This document shows positions 48,229 to 58,538 of a DNA stretch of 64,000 bases, piece by piece (position 1 is the first letter of the stretch; the number at the start of each line of letters is the position of its first letter). Source of the stretch: Cystobasidium ongulense. Its lineage: Eukaryota > Basidiomycota > Cystobasidiomycetes > Cystobasidiales > Cystobasidiaceae. Below the pieces are notes generated by a model. The model was given only the letters and a program-made list of their open reading frames with translations. It searched no databases and was not told the origin of the DNA. Location: contig BQUP01000009.1 of NCBI GenBank assembly GCA_022835595.1, forward strand, positions 372,001-436,000. The letters run 5' to 3'. Position numbers and translations under genes: made by a program.

Positions 48229-49737
48229 CGCCCTGTGTGTGAGGAGTGGCTATCCACTATCTGATAACAGCCTATAGATAGCAGGACTGGTCGTTGTCTA
48301 ATCCGCTCTCTCTGGTCTAGTCTAGCCTTGATGCTTGTGCTATCCGCGCACTCTCTTGCCGTATCTCGCTCTCTCGAGACTGATCTTGCTGATGGGAGCA
48401 GCGAGGGAATCGGCAGAGTGCGCAGAGCAGTGCGATAGGGTAGCCTCGTCCACGCGTTGACGGTGACTGCAGACACGACGAGTGCTGTCTATTCTCTCTC
48501 TCGCTTTGGAGTCTGCGAGAAGACAGAAGCGGCCGTCGTGATATGATATGAATGATATGCGCAGGACTCAGAGACAGACAGAGACGATCCCCGGATAACT
48601 CGCAGATCTACGGTACAGTGACGAGCACATTGCACGATAACGCTCTGTCAATAGTCTGCACTGGATATAGCATACTGCTACTCCCTGCTGCTATCGTGCA
48701 CGACCGCTGTCCTTCCTGTTGGCCTCTTCCGATACATCAATACAGCAGTGACACACTTTGTACACACCATTACCATCTAGATTACTCCTCAACAACAACA
48801 ATGCTATTCCACTCATTAATACTCTTCCCATGCCTGTACACACCAACTTCCTTCCCTTCCTTTTCTTCCTTTCCATTCCTCACTCTGACTCTGACTTCGC
48901 TTGCATCCATCCACCCCGTCGCGTCCAAGGTTGTGCCGGGCCGGATTGATCGACCGATCACGTGCATCTCGGCTTTGCTGGAGGGTGGGCCGCTTCCAGA
49001 TCCAAGACTTTTCTACTCTTGGTTTGACTGCTTTCTTCCCTTCTCTGCTTCTCTCCATCCGACACGCCTTTATCCCATCTTCATCACTAACCTCCCTTTA
49101 CAGACCCACTCTTCACTTCTTTCACGCCCAGCTGACTGTAAAGTGAGAACAGCAATGATGACCTCCAGATGTTACAGTAGCATACTGCACCGGATCGCCA
49201 ATATGTCCATGGCGGCAATGTCCTGAATCTGCTGCTCTCCATCTGAGTTGAATGACGCCCCTTACAACGACCAGCTCTGTGCTTCTCTATCTCTTGCTTC
49301 CCCTCTGTCGAACGCGTCGCTGATTCCTTCGAACCAGTTCGAGAAGCTTTATAACCAAACAATCAAATTCCTTCTCTTCTACGATTCGTTGGGGCAAATT
49401 TCACATCGAGCAGGGTGAACGATGTGAAATGTGATTCCTCAAATTCCTTTCCAAATCTAGGCAAAAGGCGAGAAGATCCCTTTCGGCCATTCCCTCCTGC
49501 ATTTCCGATATCTGATTCTTTTCCCAAAAAAGAAAAATCAAAAAAACACAAAACTCCTCCTCCTCTCTTTCCTTCCTACTCAATCGTTCCTCCTCCCGCT
49601 CTATCTCTGCTTCATGTAGCTCTAGCCTACACCACGACCACTCAAGTAGACAGTACCGCAAAACACAAGTCTGCTTCAAGGCACATGAGAAAGGGATAAA
49701 CGCGTCTCAAACCGCCCTTGCTGGTGGGTTCCGTTCA
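48229..49737. other. Divergent promoter region with pyrimidine-rich tracts
   Basis: About 1.5 kb upstream of both the membrane kinase and the small gene at 49738. From about 48700 to 49720 the plus strand is rich in CT tracts (TTCCTTCCC, CTCTCTTTCC), a usual feature of basidiomycete promoters and 5' leaders. The frames seen here are low-complexity by-products of these tracts. Confidence 0.5.
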
Positions 49738-50211
49738 ATGCCATTCCTCTCGAGCACTTCAAAGTCAAAGAAAGCCTCTAAGCCGACGTCAAAACAACCA
49801 TCGAGTACTTTAAAGATACGAACAACAACAACTGCAATAACTTCACAACCTCTAAAGCTTTCTACATTAGAAGTTATTTATAAGATTACAGTTGTTTCAT
49901 TGTTGTTTGGCGTGCTTTGGAAAGTATCAGATTGGAAGTTTGAAGATTTACTCTCCTTTTGGAAGTGGGATTGCAATTGGTTGAGAACGGGATTTACAAG
50001 TGTGAGTGGGTGCTGCTGAAGAGCGTTTGGATCGTGCTGTATAGACGTGTAAGTGGAAGTATCACCTCGAGACTCCTTCGTTAGACATTCGATACTGACT
50101 TCACTCAACTTTGACTACTCCTTCCCAATCAGCGGATCCGTGCAGGTCATTCTCGAGAAGACAGCACAAGGAAGAAAGGAAAAGACAAAAGTTGCTCATC
50201 AGAGTGAATAA
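49738..50211 (+). CDS. Small single-span membrane protein
   Basis: ATG at 49738. The first exon reads a basic, Ser/Thr-rich N-terminus followed by LEVIYKITVVSLLFGVLWKV, one membrane span, then a Trp-rich segment (DWKFEDLLSFWKWDCNW). Two splice solutions fit. A 4-base micro-exon (50045-50048) plus 50133-50211 would give a tail starting GSVQVILEKTAQGRKEKTK. Direct joining of 50001 to 50133 would end at 50207 with a different basic tail. I favour the first because its tail is more protein-like. No family is recognised, and the gene may be missed by automated callers because of its size. Confidence 0.5.
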
Positions 50212-50605
50212 GTCCTCGTAAGTCGTTCTCTCATTTTAAAATTGTTCTTCTCTTCTTTTACCCGCCCCCTGTCTCTCCTCTCGAAGAGCAGGAAAGCACA
50301 GGCCTCTTCTTTCTTTTCTCTCTCTCTTTCCGATACGATGCTTCCTACGCCACCTGCCAGACTCTCATATCTCCTTGACCACATCATATCTGTCCATGAA
50401 AGCTGACAACTCTCATTATCCCTTCATCTCGTTCCTTTTCATCACCTTATTTCACTCCCACTTTCTCTTCTACGTTCGTTGAATACCAACCTCGGTAACG
50501 ACTCATATCGATTCAATTCATCTTCTACGCTTATATTCGACACATACTACATCCACCTCAATTCAGCTGTCCGGTGTTCATTCCTTTGTGTTTCATTCCT
50601 TAATC
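50212..50605. other. Promoter region of the 1671-residue protein gene
   Basis: About 390 bases with CT-rich tracts leading to the ATG at 50606. No gene is supported. Confidence 0.5.
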
Positions 50606-53600
50606 ATGGCTCCGAGACCTTTTGGGTGGTTACAGGAAGATGAACAAGCAGCTATGGCTGTATTTTCCCCTTCGAAACAGCCAGCTCATGCCCAGTCAAG
50701 TTGCCAACCACCTCACCTTCGTAATACAAGACGAAGGAATACAATACAAGAATCTCCTGTCGGTTCAGAAGGTAACAAGATGAGAGCTGGCGAAATGATA
50801 GAATCTCGCGGAGGAGACAATGTTGATGATAGCAATCATGAGAATTGGGTTCATGGACAGCAGGAATATCGTTCTGGAGATCATGGTAGGGAGATAAGTG
50901 CTCGTCTTCGAGCTTTACCGAGTACTTCAAAGCTTCCTCAGCAAGAGTATAATGATGATGATTCAATGCACAAAATAAAAGAGGAGGAAGGTGAAGACCA
51001 AACTCTAAGTCATGATACTTTGAGAAGCGATAGTCCATTAGTACTGTTATCTAGAGAAGCATCGGCATTGGTGGAAGAAAGAGAGAGATCAGCTACCGTC
51101 ATGTCCTCTTCTCCAGGCTTAGGTAATCCCAAGGTGAATAGAACAAGAAGCCTCCCTTATGCTCACAAAAGTCAACCTCGATATGTATCCCAAGCCCATG
51201 CTACAAGATGTTTGGCATCACAAAATCTGGATACTACAACTCGAAATGGATCAAATTCGACTTTCGGAAACGAGACTAAAGTGAAGGAGAAACCTGAGAT
51301 GACCCCCGAACTTTCTTCTGCTCTCAATATAGAGGCGGTAGAATCTGATTTTCACACTCCAGTTCAAAATGTACCTCCTTTTCAAACATCAAGACCCAGA
51401 GCAGTTATTTCTCCTCATCCATACAATCTTCCCCATCATCGTTATGCTACTCGTGCTTCAAGTAGATTAAGAAGTGCATCTATTTCTGAAGATTGTTCTC
51501 CATCGCCGCAACCTCTGAAGAGGGAATCTCTTCTACCATCACCCATTATTAAATTCGCTTCACTTCAATCTGAACCCGGCACATGTGCAGGTTCGAATGT
51601 GCTCTGGAATGACGCAGGAGGAAGGGATGCTAGTATTGCTCTTCCAACTGGTACAAAGGAACCAGACCAGAACGATAAAACTTCACAAGCGATTTTAAAG
51701 ATGAAAGATACGCTGACTCGGAAATATAATGCTGTATCAAGATTATTGAAAGAATGCGAAGAACTTGAGCAACGTGTTGAAGGTATAAATGAAAACGATT
51801 TATTCCAGAAGCTCGAAAAGATGGATAAAGAAGAATCTCTTGACGTTGACCTGCTTCAAGAATCGATACCTGACAGCAATCCTGCAATATCGCCCAACAA
51901 TGAAGCGGTAGGACCTCCCGCACCACATGCATCTTCAGTATCAAGCGAGGAAGATGGCGGCAATTCCGAGACTGAAGCAAACGATGATGGAGATGTGAAA
52001 GTGAAAGTTGAAGAAGCCGATTCCGAAGATGATTTCAAAGAAATAATTAGAAATGTGATATCACCTTATAAGAAACCCATTCTTATTTCTTCAGCTTCCC
52101 CACCTGAGGACCGTTACCTATCACCACCCGCATCACCGACAGTTCCCATATCACGAGCAAGTAATACAGGTTCACCTTTCAATAGTACTCATCCTGGAGA
52201 GCAAACCACAAGAAGAGTAGAAAGTCAACCATTGGAAGATCTACCTGGCAAGAAAAGCGGAAACTTGTTCAAACCTAGATCTTCATCTTCAGAGAACGAT
52301 TCTGTAGTCAAGAAACGGCTAACTGCTTATGATACTGAAGGTGAAATAGAAGCTATGTTGTTGCATAAAAGCGACGTCTCCTCTACACTTCAGAAACCCG
52401 ACGAGCTCGGCCGAGATTCTGAGTCCAACGAAGCTGCATTCGAACTTCAGAATGAACCCGACAACTCCACTCAAGCTAATCTCGGTGAAGACGAAACAAT
52501 GCAAGACAATATCGCACATCTCCCTTCCATGCAAGTTGATACAGCTCAAGAGGCAGAACAAGCGTCCAGAATCCCCTCTAATTCACCTTCCTACGTCGGA
52601 GATGATGATGATCATATGAGTGAGTTTCAACTTCGCGCACTCTTCACGTCTCCTCCTCTGGTAGCAGCACATACTAGAGCCGGTCCCGACTACCGCGAAG
52701 ACAGTTCCCGCTTTGCGTCGCCTGACGGCCGTGACGGCAATTTATCACGCTCTGTGTCTCCTTACTTCGTTCAGGGTCATGAAGTACAAACCCAGCGTCA
52801 AGAGTCAATGCAAGGAGAAATGCAGCGTGTCGAGCAGGGTCCACAAGCGATGTCTCGAGAAGTTTCCGCTTCGACTTCAAAAGTTCCTGTGTCTCCAAAC
52901 GCCAAGCACATTCTCGATGCAGCAATTGCTATTCTCGATGCAGCAATTGATGATAGAGAACGTGTGCCTCAGAAAGATACACAAGCAGCTGTCAATACAC
53001 TTATGCGCCGATCATCGAAGCGAGCGCCACCTAAAGCAGTTCAGCACGAAAGCATACCAGCAGTCACTCAAACGGCCATTGGGGCGGCTCAAAGGCGGAT
53101 TTGCCAGCCTCATCAATCTCAGTCTATGGTACCAAGTAACGAAAATACGAGCAGTCAGAAGTCTCAACCACTAGAGCAAGCTGCACCACAGAAGGATCAA
53201 CTACAAGTCGTCAATAGTCAGAAGATGATCAATGTCGCTCCCAATAGCTCGCAAAAGGCAAGCTACTATACCGACACGTCTCCGAATGAGCAAATATACG
53301 AGATGACATGTCCAAGATGTGAATATTGTGGAAGTACAGCTATTGCAAACCTCGGATATTTTGGTACTTGCGATGTCGCACGTCCTTCAGCCGGTGCGCT
53401 ACCTGCTCCTGTTCAGCCTCAGTCTACTCAGCAGCAAATGGCTCCTGTACCATCCGGCCATGAACATGCAAGAAAAGGTTTTGTATCATCTAGCTCCGAT
53501 TCCAGTTCCGAATCCGTATCTAGCTCCGACTCTTCCCTCGAAGAAGCAGAAAACGAATTAATGGGAATGGAAATGCCAAACGTATCACTCATTGAGAGAC

Positions 53601-55621
53601 TGTCGAGACCGACGAGACCGACTGCTGTTCAGCTACGCGAGCAATACACATACACTGAACCGGTACAGGCGTCGCCTCGAAATACGGCGCACGATTCCGT
53701 TCAAAATGCGCCACCTATCCAAAGGCTCGCAAAGACAGTCAGAATAAAGTCACCTGAAAAGACTAAGAAGCATTCTCCGCGTAAGAAGATCTCTTTAGAG
53801 CACAATAAGTCACGCTATATACCCGAAACGCTCTCAAATAAAGAAAAGAAACCAACGCTCTCCGAAAAAGTTGAGCAAGCTATACGAGCTAGACCTAAGA
53901 CAGCGGTGAAGACTGGTCAAACCTTTTCTGAATTACCGCCCGCTCGTCAATCTACTCAAGATCTTCTCACTTCGGCGATGTACAACAGGACTGAGCTACC
54001 AACTGCCGCCAGAGCATATCTCGCTGGTTCTGCTCCGGTTCGACCTCCAGGTCAAGCGCAGAGAACAGCCTTCGGATCTGCTGCCAAAGTGTTACCTCCA
54101 ACATACATGGCTGCTGCAGAAGGTCGAGTGAGAGCATATACAAGAGATCAACCAATTTCTGGACCTTCGCGCATTTCCGAAGCAATAGTCAAGAAGCCTA
54201 CTGCCTTCTTTATGGGACAGCTGCCTCAAAGCGGAGCTCTGGTCGTGCGTAACATGCCTACAAGACAGCCAACTCCTCAAAGGGAGTCAGAGAAAGCGCC
54301 GCCTAAGACTGCAGTAAAGAAGTCTAATTCGCGCCAGACAAAGAAAGCAGCGTCCGTGAAGCCAATAGCCGAGCGCAGCAGACTGAGAGCATCGAGAGAT
54401 TTGCTAGACGAAAGCGATGAAGATAAAGAGGAAGATGAAGATAGCGAACAACAAGTAGCTTCCCCTCCTCGCGTGAAGAAGAAGGCCAGATCCATCAAAG
54501 ACGAAGCTGTGAAACCGCTACCGCCGAAGAAGCCAACTTCCATATCGAAGAAGCGAAAGTTGCAGCCTGATGAGTATGACGAACCTGAGCAAAAGCCAAC
54601 GTTACTCAACAAGCGCCTCAAGGTGGAAGTCGGCACGCAAGCTGCTGCTCCGCAACAGGCAGCTTCAAATATAAGAAGCACTTCCGCCAAGTCTGTCAAT
54701 GCTAGACAGCTTAATGTTGCTCACATCCCTTACAACAAGCTGCCAACAACAGCAACAGCGCGAACAGTTTCGATTTATGAAAGACCACCCAATCCTGTTC
54801 GTCAAGATGAAACCGTCAGCAATGTCATGGATCGTAAAGCCAACGGGGTCAGACAGACCACCAGGATCGCAGCTATGCCTATGCCAGTGAAGAACGCACC
54901 GGTTGCTGTACCTCAACCGGCAGTACGCAAATTGAACACTAAGACTCGACCGCTCACTCGTGGAGCAGCAAAGGCGAATGATAATGATGACCTCGACGAG
55001 TACTTCAGAGATGACGAAGACCATGAAGAGCTGGCGGCTCAGGCAGTCGCTTCAAAACCCGCCAACCACCGCTCATCCCGACAGCAAAACGGGTTGCGTG
55101 CTACGGTCACAGCAACTACTACCCGAGGCACTCCGAAGACTCGTCAACCCAAACAAACATTGAATTCTCAGCGAAATATCCATAGAAATCCAAAATATTT
55201 CGTCGATGAAGACGAAGACGACGACGACGACGACGGACAAGATGATGAAGACAATCCATCGTTTGAATCCTCGGATTCCGAAGGAGAACGTAAAGAGCCG
55301 ACCAAGAGTGGAAGATCAAGTAGAGCACCTGGAGCTAGAGCTACTGCACTTACTTCAGTCAAAAAAGACGCTATACCGGGGGAGATTGTAAAGCCAAGAG
55401 CTTTGCCGAAGAAGACAGGAGCTGGCACCGCGCGAGGTCGAGGTCGAGGTCAAGCTGCAGCCTTTATCGAAGCGAGAGAGGACGACCAGAATGAAGCAGA
55501 TATGAGTGAGCATGATGTGATAGTACCTGCTAAGGGAGCCAGAGGCAAGAAAACTCCTGCTGGCCTTGCTAACCCTCCCGCCCCACGTGGAAGGGGCCGC
55601 GGCAGAGGCAAAGGCAGGTAG
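50606..55621 (+). CDS. Large disordered, probably nuclear protein of unknown function
   Basis: An intronless frame of 1671 codons from ATG 50606 (ATCATGG context; the open frame extends upstream only to a GTG). No domain is recognised. Visible parts are a conserved-looking start (MAPRPFGWLQEDEQAAMAVF), a short coiled coil near residues 370-420 (LKECEELEQRVEGI), Ser/Pro-rich linkers with many SP sites, a Cys cluster CPRCEYCG followed by a further Cys 17 residues on (around 53308-53372), basic KKR-type clusters that could be nuclear localisation signals, an Asp/Glu tract near 55205-55250 and a C-terminal Arg/Gly tail (RGRGRGRGKGR). Acidic plus Arg-Gly composition suggests chromatin or RNA association; this is inference. 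Being single-exon among intron-rich neighbours is notable. Confidence 0.75.
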   Translation: MAPRPFGWLQEDEQAAMAVFSPSKQPAHAQSSCQPPHLRNTRRRNTIQESPVGSEGNKMRAGEMIESRGGDNVDDSNHENWVHGQQEYRSGDHGREISARLRALPSTSKLPQQEYNDDDSMHKIKEEEGEDQTLSHDTLRSDSPLVLLSREASALVEERERSATVMSSSPGLGNPKVNRTRSLPYAHKSQPRYVSQAHATRCLASQNLDTTTRNGSNSTFGNETKVKEKPEMTPELSSALNIEAVESDFHTPVQNVPPFQTSRPRAVISPHPYNLPHHRYATRASSRLRSASISEDCSPSPQPLKRESLLPSPIIKFASLQSEPGTCAGSNVLWNDAGGRDASIALPTGTKEPDQNDKTSQAILKMKDTLTRKYNAVSRLLKECEELEQRVEGINENDLFQKLEKMDKEESLDVDLLQESIPDSNPAISPNNEAVGPPAPHASSVSSEEDGGNSETEANDDGDVKVKVEEADSEDDFKEIIRNVISPYKKPILISSASPPEDRYLSPPASPTVPISRASNTGSPFNSTHPGEQTTRRVESQPLEDLPGKKSGNLFKPRSSSSENDSVVKKRLTAYDTEGEIEAMLLHKSDVSSTLQKPDELGRDSESNEAAFELQNEPDNSTQANLGEDETMQDNIAHLPSMQVDTAQEAEQASRIPSNSPSYVGDDDDHMSEFQLRALFTSPPLVAAHTRAGPDYREDSSRFASPDGRDGNLSRSVSPYFVQGHEVQTQRQESMQGEMQRVEQGPQAMSREVSASTSKVPVSPNAKHILDAAIAILDAAIDDRERVPQKDTQAAVNTLMRRSSKRAPPKAVQHESIPAVTQTAIGAAQRRICQPHQSQSMVPSNENTSSQKSQPLEQAAPQKDQLQVVNSQKMINVAPNSSQKASYYTDTSPNEQIYEMTCPRCEYCGSTAIANLGYFGTCDVARPSAGALPAPVQPQSTQQQMAPVPSGHEHARKGFVSSSSDSSSESVSSSDSSLEEAENELMGMEMPNVSLIERLSRPTRPTAVQLREQYTYTEPVQASPRNTAHDSVQNAPPIQRLAKTVRIKSPEKTKKHSPRKKISLEHNKSRYIPETLSNKEKKPTLSEKVEQAIRARPKTAVKTGQTFSELPPARQSTQDLLTSAMYNRTELPTAARAYLAGSAPVRPPGQAQRTAFGSAAKVLPPTYMAAAEGRVRAYTRDQPISGPSRISEAIVKKPTAFFMGQLPQSGALVVRNMPTRQPTPQRESEKAPPKTAVKKSNSRQTKKAASVKPIAERSRLRASRDLLDESDEDKEEDEDSEQQVASPPRVKKKARSIKDEAVKPLPPKKPTSISKKRKLQPDEYDEPEQKPTLLNKRLKVEVGTQAAAPQQAASNIRSTSAKSVNARQLNVAHIPYNKLPTTATARTVSIYERPPNPVRQDETVSNVMDRKANGVRQTTRIAAMPMPVKNAPVAVPQPAVRKLNTKTRPLTRGAAKANDNDDLDEYFRDDEDHEELAAQAVASKPANHRSSRQQNGLRATVTATTTRGTPKTRQPKQTLNSQRNIHRNPKYFVDEDEDDDDDDGQDDEDNPSFESSDSEGERKEPTKSGRSSRAPGARATALTSVKKDAIPGEIVKPRALPKKTGAGTARGRGRGQAAAFIEAREDDQNEADMSEHDVIVPAKGARGKKTPAGLANPPAPRGRGRGRGKGR

Positions 55622-55854
55622 ATATTTGTATACATGCCTAAGCCGGAGTAGCCTGCGAGTTACTGTAGGAGGGTGGAGAGGGCCGGTTTATTATCATTAC
55701 GCAGTGTAGCTATTAGCAGATCCACGATAACGCAAATCATGTCACAGTTTGTAGCATTGCAATATCAACGCTTCAGTGCAGGAGCACCTCTTTTCTCTTT
55801 GCTATCTCACTATACTTCTTCGTTTGACTGTACATGCCTGCCCCGCTTCTATAA

Positions 55855-57945
55855 CTAATGTGCGTGACTTGCTCGACCCCTGTATGCATCACCGACTTTG
55901 TCGATATAACTAGCGCCTGCTAAGCTACCGAGGCAGAAGACACATCCGATCCAAAGCAGTAATGGTCCCTATTTGAAGCGACATGTTCTTAGCTGGGGTA
56001 GCGGCGAAAGCTTGCTGACTGTTTGGATACTTACGTAACTATCTATACCATATGCAAAGGACGCATGCTTGAATCCCTTGGTAGCGAGAAGAGCATCGGC
56101 TATAGGCCCAGAAATGACATTACCGACTCCCATTATAAACAGAAGTAACGAGATGATAGTGGGAGGTGAAGAAATATCGTCCTTCGCGATGACCGTTATC
56201 ATTCTTGGCCACAGAGATGGGAAACTGTGAAGAAAACCCGTTAAACTTTGTTGTGTCAGACGGGAGACGCTTCGAAATACCCTAATCCAAAGAAACCGAA
56301 CACGATGGCATACGCTACCAAGGGACCGATGTTCTTGCTAAATCCCCAGATCAAGAAAGTCGCTAGGGCACCTCCCATCCCTGCCATTGCTGTCACTCTT
56401 CGGACTGTCCATCTATCGGTCAAATGTCCCAGGATTAGCAGGCCTGCAGCCGAGGCGGCTGTAGGCGGATGTCGCTCGTCAACTTACGAAGCATAGGTAA
56501 GGGGAGAACAGATCGCCTCACCATTCAGAGCAGCTACCAGAATCGTACCGTTCGATTTCTTCATACCTAGCGTAGCGATAAACGTAGGCAAGTAGACATT
56601 GGGTAATAGATTTCCCAGTGAGAAAGCAAAGGTAGCCAACATGAAGCAGTAGAACGCATTACTCTTTAGGAACTTCATAGATGGCTTTGTACGTATCGGA
56701 GTATCGTCATCGTCTTCTCTTGCGCCTTGATGTCCTCTGTTCTTCCGCACTGGGATGCGCTCGCGGGTGAAGTAGACCGAAACGCTAGCGGGAATTATGA
56801 ACCCGACACCCTGAATAGTTCGACTGTCGTTATATGTGCGAGTTTACTGTCGTGCAAGTTGAGTGACTCACGAGCGCTATCATGGACGTCCGGTAGCTAA
56901 AGCGATTATAAAGGGCTTGTATAAGGAAGGGAAAGACAGTCCCACCGATGCCACCAGAACTGTATGCAATACCTGTGGGCGGCCCAGAATTTTCAGAAAT
57001 TAATTTCATGTAAACGAGGTTAGGCCAGGTCGTGACCTCAAAAGCTGTACTGGATCTAAATAATTACCTGCGGCAAGTCCCCTTTTTTGGACAAACCATT
57101 CAAAAAGTAGGCCAGCTTCCTGTAGATTGGCAAGTTTGGCACACGCATTCAATCGATGTCCCTCGCTTTCGGGCGGCGTTCCCTGGTTGGAACAATTGTG
57201 ACTCACAGGGAAGTAATAAAACGCTCCGCCCAGAGGGTACACAATTCCGATAGTAACAAGAATTTGCCATGGTGCAGTAGCAAAACCAGAAGTTATGAGA
57301 CCGACTGCGCATAGAAGGATTCCCAGGTACTGGAACTTTGCTCGATGATAGGGATACTTGGTGTAGAGCGGGCTGACTAGCAGGCAGCACATGAGCCTGT
57401 GAGGGGTATACTCAGGCACTGGTACGGCTAAGTTCGGATATGGCTTCACTGAACAACGCCGCTTACATGAACCCAGTCATAAAGGTGGAAGCCAGCGCCA
57501 GGATAGATTGATTTTCCTGAAGGACACATTACAGACGTCCTATATTAGCGAAGTGTCCTATCAAGTACTTGAGTTTTCTAGAGAACCATGCAGGAAACCC
57601 ACTTCGTTAGGGAAAAGAGAGCGCGTCCAGTACTCGTGGAAGACACCTGGAGCAAATGCAACATTAGTGATATAACAGACAAAATATGCTGTGCGAAGTA
57701 TCAAACCCACCTGTAGCATAGGGTATACCCCAAGTTATAGCCTCCGCGGTAAAAGCGCAAGCCAGGAACACCCAGGCATATCCAGTATCCACAGGAGGTA
57801 GAGACGAAGCATTAAGTCCTTCGTTATTACTATTCGAACTGTTCGATACGCCATCCTCGTCTTTGGTTGGAGATGATCGGTCATTATTCTTCGGAGGATA
57901 GACTGCCAGCTCGGCAGCTACATCAACGACGTGTGCAGCGGACAT
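55855..57945 (-). CDS. Major facilitator superfamily transporter, monocarboxylate-type
   Basis: Ten exons (57711-57945, 57603-57646, 57467-57516, 57207-57396, 57068-57119, 56872-56972, 56522-56810, 56269-56458, 56035-56224, 55855-55968) sum to 484 residues. After about 50 disordered residues, PPVDTGYAWVFLACAFTAEA opens the first span, with the D-x-G-x-W-V pattern of monocarboxylate-porter-like proteins. Others include LGILLCAVGLITSGFA, WFVQKRGLAAGIAYSSGGIG, FLIQALYNRFSYR, a charged central loop (REDDDDTPIRTKP), FYCFMLATFAFSLGNLLPN, ILGHLTDRWTVRRV and LLLFIMGVGNVISGPIADAL. About twelve spans are present. The substrate cannot be read from sequence; fungal relatives include transporters of short carboxylates and related compounds. 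All junctions keep frame, so the gene looks intact. Confidence 0.86.
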
Positions 57946-58038
57946 GTCGCAGTCTTGTCAGTGGATCTCAAGCTGGCATCAGTTGCAATGGTCGTGATTC
58001 CAACCCACAACTTGGTGAGAAGGTGCGATTTGCGTCTT

Positions 58039-58053
58039 GAAATTTCTGGAGAA
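58039..58053. promoter_or_regulatory. Possible heat-shock element
   Basis: GAAATTTCTGGAGAA places GAA, TTC and GAG/GAA triplets at five-base spacing, about 95-110 bases upstream of the MFS start. One triplet is imperfect, so the match is weak. Confidence 0.25.
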
Positions 58054-58059
58054 ATTCCG

Positions 58060-58067
58060 TCACGTGA
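58060..58067. promoter_or_regulatory. TCACGTGA E-box palindrome
   Basis: The same octamer found before the DUF1264 gene, here about 115 bases upstream of the MFS start. It is a candidate bHLH site; no other support. Confidence 0.35.
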
Positions 58068-58116
58068 ATGAATTAGTGGCAAATCCGAATATAGCTGCTA
58101 TTAAGACACTCTGCCG

Positions 58117-58152
58117 GCAAGGTAATCTGCAAACGTTTACAGATTACCTTGC
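58117..58152. repeat. 36-bp near-perfect palindrome
   Basis: Thirteen-base arms GCAAGGTAATCTG and CAGATTACCTTGC flank the 8-base palindrome AAACGTTT; one base pair (58130/58139) is mismatched. The whole can form a cruciform or hairpin, or bind a symmetric protein dimer. It sits about 170 bases upstream of the MFS start. Confidence 0.85.
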
Positions 58153-58538
58153 AGGCGGCGGTGAAATAATATTATGCAGATCTATTCTAGAGACAAGTAT
58201 ATACTTTGTAGTCGATGTCTTGCAGTTGATTAGTAGCTTTGTTTTGTTTTTGCTAATTGTAATAGTGTTGCCTATGTTATGCTAGACGGACACACATCAA
58301 TTGGAACTAATTTGTACACACAAGAGAGAGCAGAAAAGAAAGAATAAAAGGAGGGGAAGAGAGGGAACTCATGACGATAAGGAGGGAAATGGGATAGACT
58401 GATCATGTATACTATCGAGATGGCTTAACATGATGTCGAAACGAGTTACTTATGGAGTGGGTGAATGCTTTTCAGCGCTTTCATCGGAGTAGAAGAAAGG
58501 AGGGGTTGCATGTTGATGGTTCGGACAACCAAACTCGT

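Larger units (their letters stand above)
57946..58538. other. Promoter of the MFS gene and 3' region of KGD1
   Basis: About 590 bases between two minus-strand genes. The half nearer the transporter holds a TCACGTGA octamer, a degenerate heat-shock-element-like run and a 36-bp near-perfect palindrome. The remainder is probably the KGD1 3' untranslated region. Confidence 0.55.
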
